A DNA stretch of 64,000 bases from contig CAJNYU010000013.1 of assembly GCA_905331475.1 (NCBI GenBank), positions 47,599 through 111,598 of the forward strand, given 5' to 3'. Position numbers and translations under genes: made by a program. Of the stretch, positions 1-11,651 are shown piece by piece (positions within the stretch are counted from its first letter, which is position 1; the number at the start of each line of letters is the position of its first letter). The notes below the pieces were generated by a model. The model saw nothing but the letters and a program-made list of their open reading frames with translations. It ran no database searches and had not been told where the DNA came from. The stretch comes from Rotaria socialis. Taxonomy: Eukaryota; Rotifera; Eurotatoria; Philodinida; Philodinidae.

Positions 1-238
1 CAATCAGCTGTGCTGAGCGAGAACACAGACGAAGAAAAAAAGAGAAACTTCATATAGCCATCATACGGCAAGAGAAAAAAGAGAGAGAGAGAAACAGAGA
101 ATAGAAGAAAAAACGAGAGAAAAAGAGTAACGGCTCCCTACAATGCATTTCTAGTTCAGAGCGAGTGTGAGACGGCGACGACGACACTCTATCATACAAC
201 TCAACATCATTTTTCGGTGACATTCATACAGATAAGAG

Positions 239-346
239 GTAACTTCATCAAATACTTTTCTCTTTTCATCGACGATGATAAACTCTTCTCTTATCGCTAA
301 AATAGAAAACAAAACATACCTATAAAAATATCTGTAAAAATTTTAG
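239..346 (+). other. Probable 5' UTR intron or SL acceptor of the DDIT4-like gene
   Basis: A GT donor after GATAAGAG at 239 and a T-rich AG acceptor at 345-346 lie just upstream of the ATG at 355. This fits a 108-bp 5' UTR intron. Position 346 could equally be a spliced-leader acceptor, since bdelloids are known to trans-splice. The purine-rich sequence before it (1-238) has no ORF and would be promoter/leader. Confidence 0.4.
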
Positions 347-354
347 ATTGAATA

Positions 355-1131
355 ATGCCATCTTTAGCATTATCAACTCAACAACCATTTGCACGTAATG
401 TATCGTGTCCAATACCAGCTACATTATCTTCAACAACAAATACATTAGTAAATAAAAAATATAGTTCATCAACAAATACATTACAATATTATTTTAATCA
501 AACAAATCTCATATGTGATACATCATCAACACAAGAAACAAGTTCGACGTTAGTAGAAAAAATAAAAATGAATTTAATGAATTTTTTTAAATATAACTCA
601 ACTGAAAAAGATCTCAAATCTAATGAACCTCAACAATCAATATTTAATTACGATCCTGAACTTGATCTACGTGAAGAACACATATCATTGATATCGAAAC
701 ATTTGTTGACAACATTACGTGAGAGTAAAATTAAGCATTTATCATGTAATAATTTATTTCTTCCATGTAATCATATACGAAATATTGCTAAACAATGTTT
801 AATTATGTCAGCCGAAGAACCATTTGGTATTATGGGCGCACAAATTAAAATAAAACTAACATTATTATCAACGGATATGAAATCAACCATAATTAAATAT
901 CTACCATTAATAAGAATAAATCCAAAGCAGAAAACAATATTTGAACTCGAAATCGATTTACATGAAGATACAAAAGTATTTACACTGCGAAGATTTTTAC
1001 CTGAAATGAAAATCTTCAAACAATTCAAAGAGAAAAGTTCATTATATGTAAGTCCCCGGTGTTTACTTGTTAAAAATGTTTTTTATAAAACAGCTGAACC
1101 AAAACGGGCGATGGTTAATTCAATGACATAA
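355..1131 (+). CDS. DDIT4: REDD1/DDIT4-like mTORC1 inhibitor (RTP801_C family)
   Basis: A single-exon ORF of 258 aa. The N-terminal ~90 residues are Ser/Thr/Asn-rich and not conserved. From about residue 95 to the end it follows the RTP801 C-terminal domain: a helix ending LFLPCNHIRNIAKQCL, the signature SAEEPFGIMGAQI (vertebrate proteins have SAxEPCGLRGA), a beta stretch FELEIDLHEDTKVFTLRRFLP, and a C-terminal LYVSPRCLLVKNVFYK matching the ...KKKLYSSEQLLIEEC region. Family members (REDD1/2, Drosophila Scylla/Charybdis) are stress-induced cytosolic proteins that restrain mTORC1 through TSC1/2. The length is close to REDD1 (232 aa). The ATG at 355 is the first in frame and follows a splice-like acceptor. 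I am confident of the family but cannot separate DDIT4 from DDIT4L. Confidence 0.85.
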   Translation: MPSLALSTQQPFARNVSCPIPATLSSTTNTLVNKKYSSSTNTLQYYFNQTNLICDTSSTQETSSTLVEKIKMNLMNFFKYNSTEKDLKSNEPQQSIFNYDPELDLREEHISLISKHLLTTLRESKIKHLSCNNLFLPCNHIRNIAKQCLIMSAEEPFGIMGAQIKIKLTLLSTDMKSTIIKYLPLIRINPKQKTIFELEIDLHEDTKVFTLRRFLPEMKIFKQFKEKSSLYVSPRCLLVKNVFYKTAEPKRAMVNSMT

Positions 1132-2341
1132 TTTTAAAACAAAATATTTTTCTATATTTTATTTGTGTGTCAGATCTAATATTTAAAACAAAAACAAGCA
1201 GAGTTTTAGGTTAGAATTATTCAACTAAATTTTTCAGCGTTTCTTTTTCTTTTTCTTTTGTTTATATATCGAAGTATTTTTTGCTGTTGTTCTTGTTGAA
1301 TATAGTTTTACAATAAGAAATATGATAATCAATAATGAATTATCATATTTCTCATAAATAAAGTAATGCAGTGGAATCTTATTATAAAAATTTCTTTCGA
1401 TATATTATTCTTATTGATTAGATTCTATGGAATCGATTAATAAAAAACAATTTCAATAGAAATTCTTCTTTTTCAATGGAATCCGTATGGCGAACGCGAG
1501 TTAAATTTGTATTGATTTGATAATAGACAGAGCGAAAAGAGTTCGCATTATTAAATAAATAGAGATTCAATTTTAAAGTATACTGTAAATCAGGTATTAT
1601 ACTTCATCTCAAAATCACCAGTATCTTTCCTATATATTTAACTGTTTTTTTTCTCTTGCGTGAATATTTCTTATAATTATAATCAAATACGGCGAGTTCG
1701 TTTCGAGGTCTGATTTGAATAAAAACATGATGTCAATCAATAGTGACACATATAACTCTATGGCTAATGATTGAATCGTTCCTAAGCAAGTAAATGATTA
1801 CATTTCTCGTTTTTATTTCTTCGTTCTTCTACTCGATTGCTTTTGGTAAATAAAAAGTATATTTATTCCTCTATTTTTAAACACATCAGTGTAAATTTTA
1901 TGTAAATACGCATACGCCTCGTTCTTATATATATATTTCTTTTTTTTGTCTCTTGCTGCAGTAAAACTAAAATGAACAAGAGATTCGCTTCATGTTTATT
2001 ATGTTTTAGATTGCAAATCTTTTTCTTTTTGATTTGCCTGTTTTGTGTTCGACACAAGTTAGATAATTTTAATATTCTTAATACCATGTTGACTGTTCCA
2101 TTGTATTTATTGTATTTTAAAATTTAAGTAGAAATTGAGCTCGCTCTTGTCGAGTCGTGCCCTCTGCAACAGCTTGTAAACTACTGGCATCTTATATATA
2201 ATAAAAATGCCAAACGGACAGTAATTGCTATTTGACTTCTAGCGATAAGAAATGAAAAAAAACTCGGCACAAGCATAAAGACAAAATATAGAAAAGAAAA
2301 ACATACAGGAGTACGTAAATGCTTCAAAGTCACATATAAAA
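1132..2341. other. Intergenic, no gene recognised
   Basis: AT-rich spacer between the DDIT4-like gene and the FER-like kinase. It holds the 3' UTR of the first and the promoter of the second. Short ORFs here lack codon structure or homology. I see no repeat or RNA gene. Confidence 0.6.
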
Positions 2342-5300
2342 ATGAGTCATCTTCATGCATCAACACCCTGCTTATGGACTAATGCTGTCAATCAACTGTC
2401 CGATTGTTTTTCCAGTGATGAAGGCTGTCGAATATTAACTAATGCTGTAGGTGATGAATGCAAGGTTTTACAAGATATTAAAAAAATTCTGGAAAAAAGA
2501 GCTTCAATTGATGAACAATACGCAAAAAACCTTCAAGATTTAACAGCAAATGCCAATAAAATTTCATGGCCGACCAGTACACATCCGATTGCGCCGGTAA
2601 AATGAATGGCAAACATTAAGAAAAGTACTGTTTTATAGTTAATATTATTTTATTGTAAAAAAAGGTATCCCGAGAAATTTTTTCTCAATGGTCTCAACTA
2701 GCAATAACAATGAGTTCCAATGCTAAACTATTTCGAGAATCAGTATTGGACGATTTAATGAAAGGATTGTTAGAACAGAAAACTGATTCAAAAACATTCT
2801 TTGAAGAAGAAAGACGTCGATATGATGGCGAACATCGAAAGGTGAGTCTCTCAATTCCTCTTTGTATTTTCAAAAAAAACAAGCATTTTATTTAAATAAT
2901 AGAAAAAAAATTAAATTTTTGGTAAGTCGCATGTTCATTAAATACCATAGAACGAATTTTTCATTGGCATAATTCTTTCTTGTATTGTACTTTTTTTTAT
3001 TATGATAATTATTTAGGCTCAACGTGATGTTGCTGATGCTGATAAACGTTATTTAGAAGAAGCCAAATCCTACGTAGCCAAAAATAATGAACTAACAAAA
3101 CTTCAGAATAGTAAGCTGCTTTTTCATTAAAGTAAAAAAAATCTTTGATTGCTCGGGATAAAAAAAATCTGCCGTTAAACTTAAAGTGATGAGAACGAAC
3201 AAAAACAACAAAATTTTCTATGTCGAGTATACATGAGTAAGCATACGAAGTGAGTAATACTTCGTTGATGCACTCGAGTATTATAATAAAAGCTTGATAA
3301 GAATATTATTTTAACAAAAGTAGTATTGATAACCATATTTTCTTGTATATTAGTTTACAGACATGTAAATTTATTATGGATTATATGAAAAGAAAAAGAA
3401 CAAGGATTGATTTTGATTGGGAACAGTAGGTTAAAAAAAACTACATGTTTGGTTTTTTATGAAACTTATATGCCTAACTGAAAACATTATTCACGGCGTT
3501 TTATACATGAACAACGGAGAGAGACGTTGAAATTTAATTTCTCTAATTAACCTATTTAGATGCTCGTAAAAATGATGGTTCACGAGTAAAAAGTTTAAAA
3601 GATGCTGTGATTGAAAAACGAGCCAATGTATATCGTGCACATAATGATTATATTTTTAAAATTCGAGAATATAATTTAATTGATAAAGAACATGTGCAAA
3701 AACTTCGAAGTTTAATTAACTATCATGAAGAATCTCAATTTTTCATTAATAAATCATGGTCCGTAAAATGAATCTATGTTGAAAAATATTAATATTTATA
3801 TCATCTAGGCGAACTTTACTCGAAACTGTGACTAGTCATTTAAGTTATAAACATGATGAATCGACAGCAGCGACGGAAACATTAAGACGAATGATAGCTT
3901 CTCTTGATCCACGTCATTTCTATGATGAAATTTGTAAAAATCATTCGAAGTTCGTTTTATTTTACCATTACTTTCTTGAAATAAATTTATTCATCTATTT
4001 ATTTAGTGTCGCTCCGTTGAAGGCGAATTCTCTCGTATTTAATGAATTACTTCTTCAAACATCCGGTTTAACAAAATTAAAGCTAAATCAATTTATCTGT
4101 GATAGTTCAACGAAACAAGATTTAAAACAAAAGTCTTACACGAAAACATAGAAGAAGTTTTTCTTATGTAAATTTACTAATTATTTCGTTGCTCTAGAAT
4201 TCAATCGTTAACGTTGAGTATAAATGAGCCAATACCGAAAATCGTGGATTTTACTCGAGATAAACAAAAGTTAGTAACAACAAGTTATTTCTTTCTCGTC
4301 TGATGAAAATGATTTTTCTTTCAGTTCCTACGAAGGAAGAAAGGATCTATTCGAACAAAGACAATCCATAGATTATACACGAGTAAGAAAACGATTCGAA
4401 GAACAACTGCGAGATGAGCTAAAATCAACATTACGAAACGTTGGATATAGATCAGATGATGAATCCAATGGCGATTCCGATGAAGATGTAAAATACTTCA
4501 AAATCATAATTATGATTATCTATTGTTATCTTTCTAGTTAACCGATCGACTTGAAGATCAACTGTATTTTCATGGTGTTATGCCACGCAGTCAAACTATT
4601 AGCAAATTAATTGAGAAAGGCGACTATTTAGTTCGTATAAATGAACAAGGAAATTTTGTTTTATCCATCTTGTGGACAGATCAAGATAATCGACAAAGAG
4701 TAAAAGATGAACACTTTTTAATTCATGAACGAAATCATGTAAGATGTGAATCTATAGGTTAGAAATTTAATTTAATTATTTTTTGTCAGATGTTTTTATT
4801 CCAATCACAAGCCAATGCAAAGCCATCCATTCCTGAATTGATTTCATTTTATAAAAGACAGAAACTGGAATTACGAGAAGGTGGCGCACGATTAATTCGA
4901 CCCATAGCAAGACCGGATTATATAGTTAACAATGATGATGTTCGTACATTGGATATCTTAGGAAAAGTAAGAGAATTATGTATTTCTCTCTGAAAAATCT
5001 TGTAGATAAATATAACATTAACAACAATAGGAAAAAAACTAGACGATCCGAAATAGAAACGAATGATCTGTTCGTTAAAAAAAATACTCTGGTGTTCTAT
5101 TATGATAAATTTTAAAAGATGCATAGAGTGTTAGACGATTGAAGAAATGCTTTCGTGTTGGGCGTTATCTTGTCGAATGAGTTTACTGAGATTCAAGAAA
5201 ACCTATAAAAACTGCCTCTTATAAGGCTTATTGGGTGTTGCCTATTTTAAGTGAGTTTTAAAAAATTGATGTTTGTGTTGAAACTTGGCACGTATTAAAT

Positions 5301-6531
5301 CCCTCAACTCTTTTCGAAAGTTATGTCAACATGAGTTTTGCTTTAACAAAATCGAAAAAAACTTAATGTGTAGAAGCAAACTCATTTGTATTTATTCTTT
5401 ATTATTTTAATAACAAATGCATACATATAGTATTTCATTTTTTCAAGATATTACTTTAACGCTTCCGAACTAACTAAATATTTATTAAGGCTTTATTTCT
5501 TAGCGAATTGATTTTTTTAATGTTTTTTTTCTCTTTGTCATCAATAGGGTCATTTCGGTAATGTTGTTCGTGGTGAATATCGTGGTCAATCTGTAGCTGT
5601 AAAAATTCTTCATGAATCATCAACAGGTCAAAGTTCTCCAAGTCGAAAAAATTTCATTAACGAAGCTCTTCTACTTCAACAATATAAGCATAAAAATATT
5701 GTAAAATTTCTTGGCATCGCTGCTATACGCGATCCACTGATGATTATCATGGAATTGATTGAGCGTATGTAGAATTACTTTTTATGTCTTGTTTCAATAT
5801 ATTTGCTAGCTATTTTAGAGGGCAGTTTAAATAAGTATTTAAAAGATAATGACTTACGCGTTTCACAATTGATACTAATGTGCTATGATATTGCTAAAGG
5901 AATGGCATACTTAGAAAAACGTAATGTAATACATCGGTATGTCATTCTATCGAAAGAAATCACTTAAGAAGTTCGTCTGTTTTTGTGTATTCAAGCGATT
6001 TAGCTGCTCGAAATTGTTTAGTTGATAAAAAGAATCGAGTAAAAGTCGCTGATTTTGGCCTGTCAAGATGTTTACAATCAGACGAAGAATATTTCTGCCA
6101 GATCAAAGAAATTCCAACAAGATGGTGGGCTGTTGAAGTATTTTCAAATGGTTTGTTTGTTTGTTTAGTTAATATTTTTAGATTTATTTAATCTTTTTTT
6201 ATTATTTTTATAGCACCATACACAAATAAATCAGATGTTTGGTCTTATGGTGTAACGATTTGGGAAGTTTTTTCTAAAGCTGATACACCTTATGAAAATA
6301 TAATACTTAATCACCTAGTGATCGATGCAGTTAAACGTGGTAAAAGAAATCGTTTATGACTTTTGATTATTGAGCATAAACATTAATTTAGGTGAACGTT
6401 TGAAACAACCGGATAAATGTCCACCGAAAATTTTCTCAATAATGGCATCATGTTGGACTGATGATCCAAAAGATAGACCGAACTTTGAAAAACTTGTTGA
6501 ATTGTTAAAAAAAGAAAAACCTCTATTTTGA
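2342..6531 (+). CDS. FER: FER/FES-type non-receptor tyrosine kinase (F-BAR, SH2, kinase)
   Basis: Fifteen exons joined by hand: 2342-2596, 2665-2841, 3017-3110, 3560-3758, 3809-3949, 4007-4132, 4198-4269, 4325-4487, 4538-4738, 4790-4966, 5548-5764, 5819-5936, 5996-6150, 6214-6339, 6392-6531. They give an uninterrupted 786-aa protein; human FES/FER are 822 aa. An N-terminal F-BAR/FCH helical region (about residues 1-330) is followed by an SH2 domain ([28 protein letters not shown]) and a tyrosine kinase with glycine loop [15 protein letters not shown] lysine, HRDLAARN catalytic loop (codon split by the 5937-5995 intron) and DFGLSR. The usual APE is AVE (PTRWWAVE), and the activation-loop tyrosine is in DEEYFCQ. 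The family acts downstream of receptors and cadherins at membranes and the cytoskeleton. FES versus FER cannot be settled, as invertebrates usually have a single copy. Confidence 0.92.
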
Positions 6532-6560
6532 TTAATGAATATTTGTGTTAGATAAATCAT

Positions 6561-6577
6561 CTGTTTTTTTTTCAGAT
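6561..6577 (+). promoter_or_regulatory. Polypyrimidine tract and AG acceptor between FER and GCHFR (candidate SL trans-splice site)
   Basis: A run of T ending in CAG (acceptor at 6574-6575) sits 2 bp before the GCHFR ATG and 40-odd bp after the FER stop (6529-6531). No plausible upstream 5' exon fits in this 46-bp gap, which is what an internal operon trans-splice acceptor looks like. SL trans-splicing is established in bdelloid rotifers. That this site is used is inference. Confidence 0.5.
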
Positions 6578-7816
6578 ATGCCTCATTTACTTATAAGTAC
6601 TAAAATTCGTCTTGAACCAGGGCCAACAGTTGTAGGCGATGAAAACGTTGACCCAGAAATCATGGCTCATCTAGGAGCAAAGCTCTTTCGGGAAAAGTGC
6701 AATACTTAGTAAGTATTAATTGAAGAAAGATTTTTCAACACGAACCAATGAAAGAACTCAATCGTATGATTTTCGTCTGCACTAGAAATGTAAATCTTTG
6801 ACTAGATCTATAACTGGAAGTTTTGCGAAAGGAGCTCTTAGCTACGATTGATTTCTAAATAAGTATTACATATATATATATAGTACTTTCAAATGAGAAA
6901 AATGATATCTCTTTACGATAAGTTGATCTATCAAAAGTTTGCATAATAGAATTGACTTAGCGAATCGATTTACAATTCTGATTTCTGGTGATAAACATGA
7001 TAATAATCTTTTTTTTTTCTACATTTAATTTATCGTTGTTCTAATCATTAAAAGATGTTTTTTCATCATACTATCGTACGATGGTAGTCAGCTATTAAGA
7101 TATAGAAGTATTTGTGTCTTTACTCCGATTCCGATCAGCTGTTTAGTTTGAAACGAAGCCTACGAAATCGAAAACACACTAGCATTGAATTCCGTCTCAT
7201 AAATTATGTTTGATTCTTCAAGATACTGTTTTAGGGTTTATTTCTATTTCGATAGAAAAGGCTTGAACATATGATTTTTAAATAGATTTTTTATAATTCT
7301 ACACTTTTGCGTATATTTTCAATAAACAGTTTTTCTTTAAAATCAAGATTAAGACAAATGTAATTTCTCAACAGCTTCTAAACACTTTTAATGAATCCCG
7401 GTAACTTTTGAGCTCGTCGAATTTTAGTTTATGTACTTGCGAATATTGTTACATGCGCTGACATATGCATAAAAGATCTATACCTACATTCACACACACC
7501 ACGATGCATTATTCTAACATCATCATTTTGCTGCGATTTTTTTAAGTTGCTTTTGTCTTCTATGTATTGAATGAGTAACTGTGATTTCGTAAGAACAAAG
7601 ACAGTTTTCAGCGAAAATATATCTGGAACAGGTTTGTAAATTTAATATTATTTGGATTATTCCTAAAAAATTTGCATATTTTGTTTTTGCAGTGCCGAAT
7701 ATCGTACAGATGATTGTGCACGAATCGTGCTTGACAAACTTGAAAAAATCGGGTACCGCGTTATTTCCATGGCAGGCATTGGTCAAACATGTATTTGGTT
7801 ACTACACAAAGAATAA
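6578..7816 (+). CDS. GCHFR: GTP cyclohydrolase I feedback regulatory protein (GFRP)
   Basis: Two exons, 6578-6708 and 7693-7816, separated by a 984-bp intron with GTAAGT donor and TTTTTGCAG acceptor, give exactly 84 aa, the family length. Exon 1 reads MPHLLISTKIRLEPGPTVVG, then DENVDPEIMAHLGAK; exon 2 ends RIVxLDKLEK-type sequence followed by GYRVISMAGIGQTCIWLLHK. Both match vertebrate GFRP (ISTQIRMEVGPTMVGDE... and VLSMTGVGQTLVWCLHKE) nearly residue for residue. GFRP forms pentamers that cap GTP cyclohydrolase I, giving tetrahydrobiopterin feedback inhibition and phenylalanine stimulation. The gene starts 46 bp after the FER stop on the same strand. Each exon is too short to show as a convincing long ORF. 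Confidence 0.93.
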
Positions 7817-8211
7817 ATGCAGATCTTTCTTCACTGCTCAATTGAATCTCATGTTTCCGGTGCAATGTTTTTATATTTGTGTTCTGTTTTTTTTTCGAAG
7901 TTCTGTACTGTATTTGAGCGAAATGTAGTGAATAGAGCAAAAAGAAAAGAAATAAAGACAACCAATCAACACACGAACACACAGAAAAAAAAAGAGCACG
8001 ACTCTCTAAACAAACAGTGCGGCACACACAAATAAAACCAACAGACATACACAAGCAGCACGGGAATATTAGTCATCTTTTCTATCGGTCATATGTCAAA
8101 AAAATAGAGTTTTTGTTCGCTCGGACAAATTTTTTTTCTTTGATACATGACTACAGACAAGTAGAAAAAGGAGCTATTGCAAGAGTAGCATATACAAATA
8201 AATAGTAAAAA
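7817..8211. other. Convergent 3' ends of GCHFR and LIS1
   Basis: AT-rich intergenic segment between two tail-to-tail genes. Several overlapping short ORFs on both strands have no homology and no splice context. It presumably carries both polyadenylation regions. Confidence 0.5.
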
Positions 8212-8701
8212 CTAACGACATTCCCATACTTTAACTGATGTGTCTACACTGCCGGTAATCACATATGGTTTATTTCGATGCATATCTAAAATGAATGATA
8301 TTCGATAAGAAAAACAATTGAATTTTTTAAAATTTTATACCTAGTGAAGTACAAAAATGAGTGTGAGCATCGATAGTTTTGGTATTTCTTTTATTTTTTA
8401 TATCCCACACACGTAAAGTTTTATCGTCAGAACAACTCAATAGATATTTTCCACCCGGATGGAAGAGAAGACCACGAACCCAATTATCATGGCCAGTCTA
8501 ATATAAAAAGCAGTATTTAAAGAAAAAGAAATCTTTTATTTAGATGTCATTATTTACCAATATAAGTAAACATAATCCATTTGTAACATCCCAAATTCGA
8601 ATTGTCTTATCACGTGCACCGGATACAAGATAAGGGCCAGAGCGTGGTTGCATCTAATTAACAAAAGTAATGATGGAAATATTTTAATTTCTTACAACCT
8701 T

Positions 8702-8752
<51 letters not shown>

Positions 8753-11493
8753 GATCACTTTTTAATGATATGTGAAGTTAACATCAGATTTGAGAATATT
8801 TCATAGATTGCAAAATATAGTATTGATGGAAACTAGTCTTTAATAGGGAACGGTACATCGCAACCAGTGCTTTCCTCTAATACCAAGTTATCTATACATA
8901 TCAGAGAGTAGAAAAAATAGAAAAACGTCCGATAAATTCAAAGATTACAAGTAAGTATGATTCATCAGAATGATTATCTCGAACATTCAGTGGGAATAAA
9001 ACACTTGATGAACTTTATGTTTGTATTTCTTTTTTTTTGTATTCTTTCGACCCCTACTTGTTCTATACTCTTATATGTATAGAAAATGTTCAATATGTCT
9101 TGAGGCATGATAACATTCGTTTATCTGCATAAAGAAAATAGGCACCAATCGAATGTGGAGCTTTTTAATGATATCTCTGCTCTCATAATAATAATAATAA
9201 AATTTCGACATGGAAATGTTAAAATGAATTGTACATAAAAAAAAAATATCTATTACTTTAGCACTGAACGCAAATCATGGACTACGGATTCGCCCACAAA
9301 ATCTAATGAACCGTCGGATCGGTATGTATGGAAATGTTGCGTGTCCAATGTAAAATGAAGTTTATACTTTTAATCGATTTGTACCTCGAGAAAGTAACAT
9401 TTAAATTGCTGACGTCGTATGTCTCAAAGGGATCGTATAGGGAATATAACGAGAAAAACAATCACAATCTTGAATGAACAAAACTATTTATGATGCTTCA
9501 TAAGATTTCTGAAAGACTTGGTGAATTAATGAAAATTTATAGGATAAAAACACATGATGATGACAGAATACTATTGAAAACATTCGTATAAATAATCAAT
9601 AGTCATATAAAAACGTACAGCTAATTACTATTCTCTATTTGCTTATAAACTAATTTTGCTACGACTTACAAATTCTTGAACACCCAGTAGACATTAGAAG
9701 AAACGACAACGTATAATCTAATACAATTATCACGTACCAAACTCAACAGTTCTTATCGAAATTAGATTATAATAATATAAATTGAAGAATATTCAAACTT
9801 TATACATCGAAAGCTCTGCAAAAATTTTTATAACAAAACTTAAAACTTTTCCACTAACATACTACTTGTAATACCAGAAAAGAACGTACCTCCGTTCCGC
9901 CATTAGCAATAGGTTCTGATATATATGGTCCAGCAGAGTCAGTTGCCCACGCAATACATTCAACAACATTTTCATGACCGCGTAATTCACTTTTACATTC
10001 ACCGCTTGGCAGCGACCATATTCTTATCGTCTATCAAAATCATTTGATATTTAATTGACAAATAAAAATGAGGGATCACATACATGATCAACTGATGCGC
10101 TTGCAATGAGTGTTCCATCTTGGTAAACACGTACCATACGTACCCATTCTCGATGACCAATAAGAGTTTTAATACAAAATCTAATAGAATTTGTTTTCCT
10201 TGTTTTATTTAAAAACTTAACAAACAAAACAATGAAACTTACGTTGTTGATACTTCCCAAATTTTAATTGTTTTATCACGACTACTCGATATTATATGAT
10301 CACCACTAGGAGTAAATGTTACTGAAGATACATTATGGTCATGACCTTAAAATATGAAAAAAACAAACAACTAAAAAATTAAATTTAAAAAAAATGTCGT
10401 TTCTATTTTACCATGCATTGTTTTTATGCATTGATATGTTTGAAAATCCCATAGTCGAATGCTCATATCAGCCGAACATGATACTAAATAAAATTTAAAA
10501 AAAGAAATATAAAATTCTTAGTTTTATTCCAATCGTTCAATTTACAGAGCCACTTTCCAGTATGATCAAAAGCGATATCTTGCACCGGTGCTGTATGACC
10601 TTTTAAGGTTCGTTCGTGTTCACCTGACTCATAATCCCAAATCTTTAAAAACAACAAAAGAAAATAGTTAATTTAAAAATTATCTTTTTACTTTGATTGT
10701 GGCATCTTCACTGGCCGATGCTATTACATCGAAAGTTGGATGAAAGACAACATGCGTCACCGTATCACGATGACCTCTTAGTTCAAATTTTTCAGGAGGT
10801 CGAGGTATCCATTCGCCGGGTGAACGTTTTTCTCTTGTAGGTCCGCCTACTGTTGCCTCTTGAAGTGCTTCTTGTAGTTTTAACTCGAGATCCATCACCT
10901 TTAAAACAGTAATTCATATGTTGAAATCAAATCAAGATTTGATCTAGGAAATAAAACTCAGCCATCTTTCGGATATTCGACCAATAGGATACAGAAAATG
11001 AGTAATGCTAATTTTGTATCTACTTAGAAATCAGAGGATGATCTTTACATTCCTCTGTTCTATTTGCTATTCAAACACATTCCTCCTCTGATTATCATAT
11101 TCTCTTTTTGCCTTTGTCAACTATGATAAGCAATTTTTTACCTATATGAAGTTTTTATATATAGATTTTTCTTACTTTTTTCTGTAATCTTATAACGGAA
11201 GTCCATTTTTTTTCTAATTGATCTTTTTTGTCAGCGCTATCGTTTATAGGCTAGAAAATATTCAAAAACATAAAAACATAAAAATTTGAACATTATCAAT
11301 CATTTGCATACGATATTCGCTTCTCTACAAAATTCTTTACATGATACAGTATAACCATTTGTCACAAGATAATCAGCAATCGCTTGATTACTAAATATTA
11401 ATACAAAATATTTAATTAACAAAAAATAAAATAAAATATTAACTCAATCAATCAATCTTACAGTTCATGTTTTTGTTTTTCAGAAAGAACCAT
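8212..11493 (-). CDS. PAFAH1B1: LIS1 / PAFAH1B1 dynein regulator (LisH, coiled coil, seven WD40 repeats)
   Basis: Twelve exons on the minus strand (high to low): 11462-11493, 11312-11390, 11176-11250, 10692-10898, 10546-10642, 10412-10483, 10243-10345, 10084-10180, 9890-10030, 8558-8653, 8341-8497, 8212-8285. They total 410 codons, so 409 aa against 410 in human LIS1. The N-terminus [19 protein letters not shown] is the LisH domain, [14 protein letters not shown] the coiled coil, and [16 protein letters not shown] opens the WD repeats; the end is [21 protein letters not shown]1 binds cytoplasmic dynein with NDEL1 and is a non-catalytic PAF-acetylhydrolase subunit. The 1.2-kb intron 8654-9889 is much larger than the others and carries a (CT)n tract. 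The start codon lies 158 bp downstream of the TMEM127 stop on the same strand. Confidence 0.95.
8702..8748. repeat. (CT)n microsatellite in a LIS1 intron
   Basis: An almost pure run of CT dinucleotides, about 45 bp, inside the large LIS1 intron. It is a simple slippage repeat. Confidence 0.9.
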
Positions 11494-11651
11494 GATGAGT
11501 AGTGACACATAGGCAATCAGAAAGAACTTAGAATTTTTGAATAAAATATTTTCATTATCTAAAATTTGGTACACATAGCTACATTGTGTAAGTAAACAAA
11601 ATCACTGTTTATAATCAAGACAACAAACAAAAGAGCATGAGAAATATTTAT

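Noticed and set aside
7692-8205. Several ORFs of 62-97 aa on both strands
   Set aside because: One overlaps the second exon of GCHFR in the wrong frame, others lie in the convergent 3' regions; none has homology.
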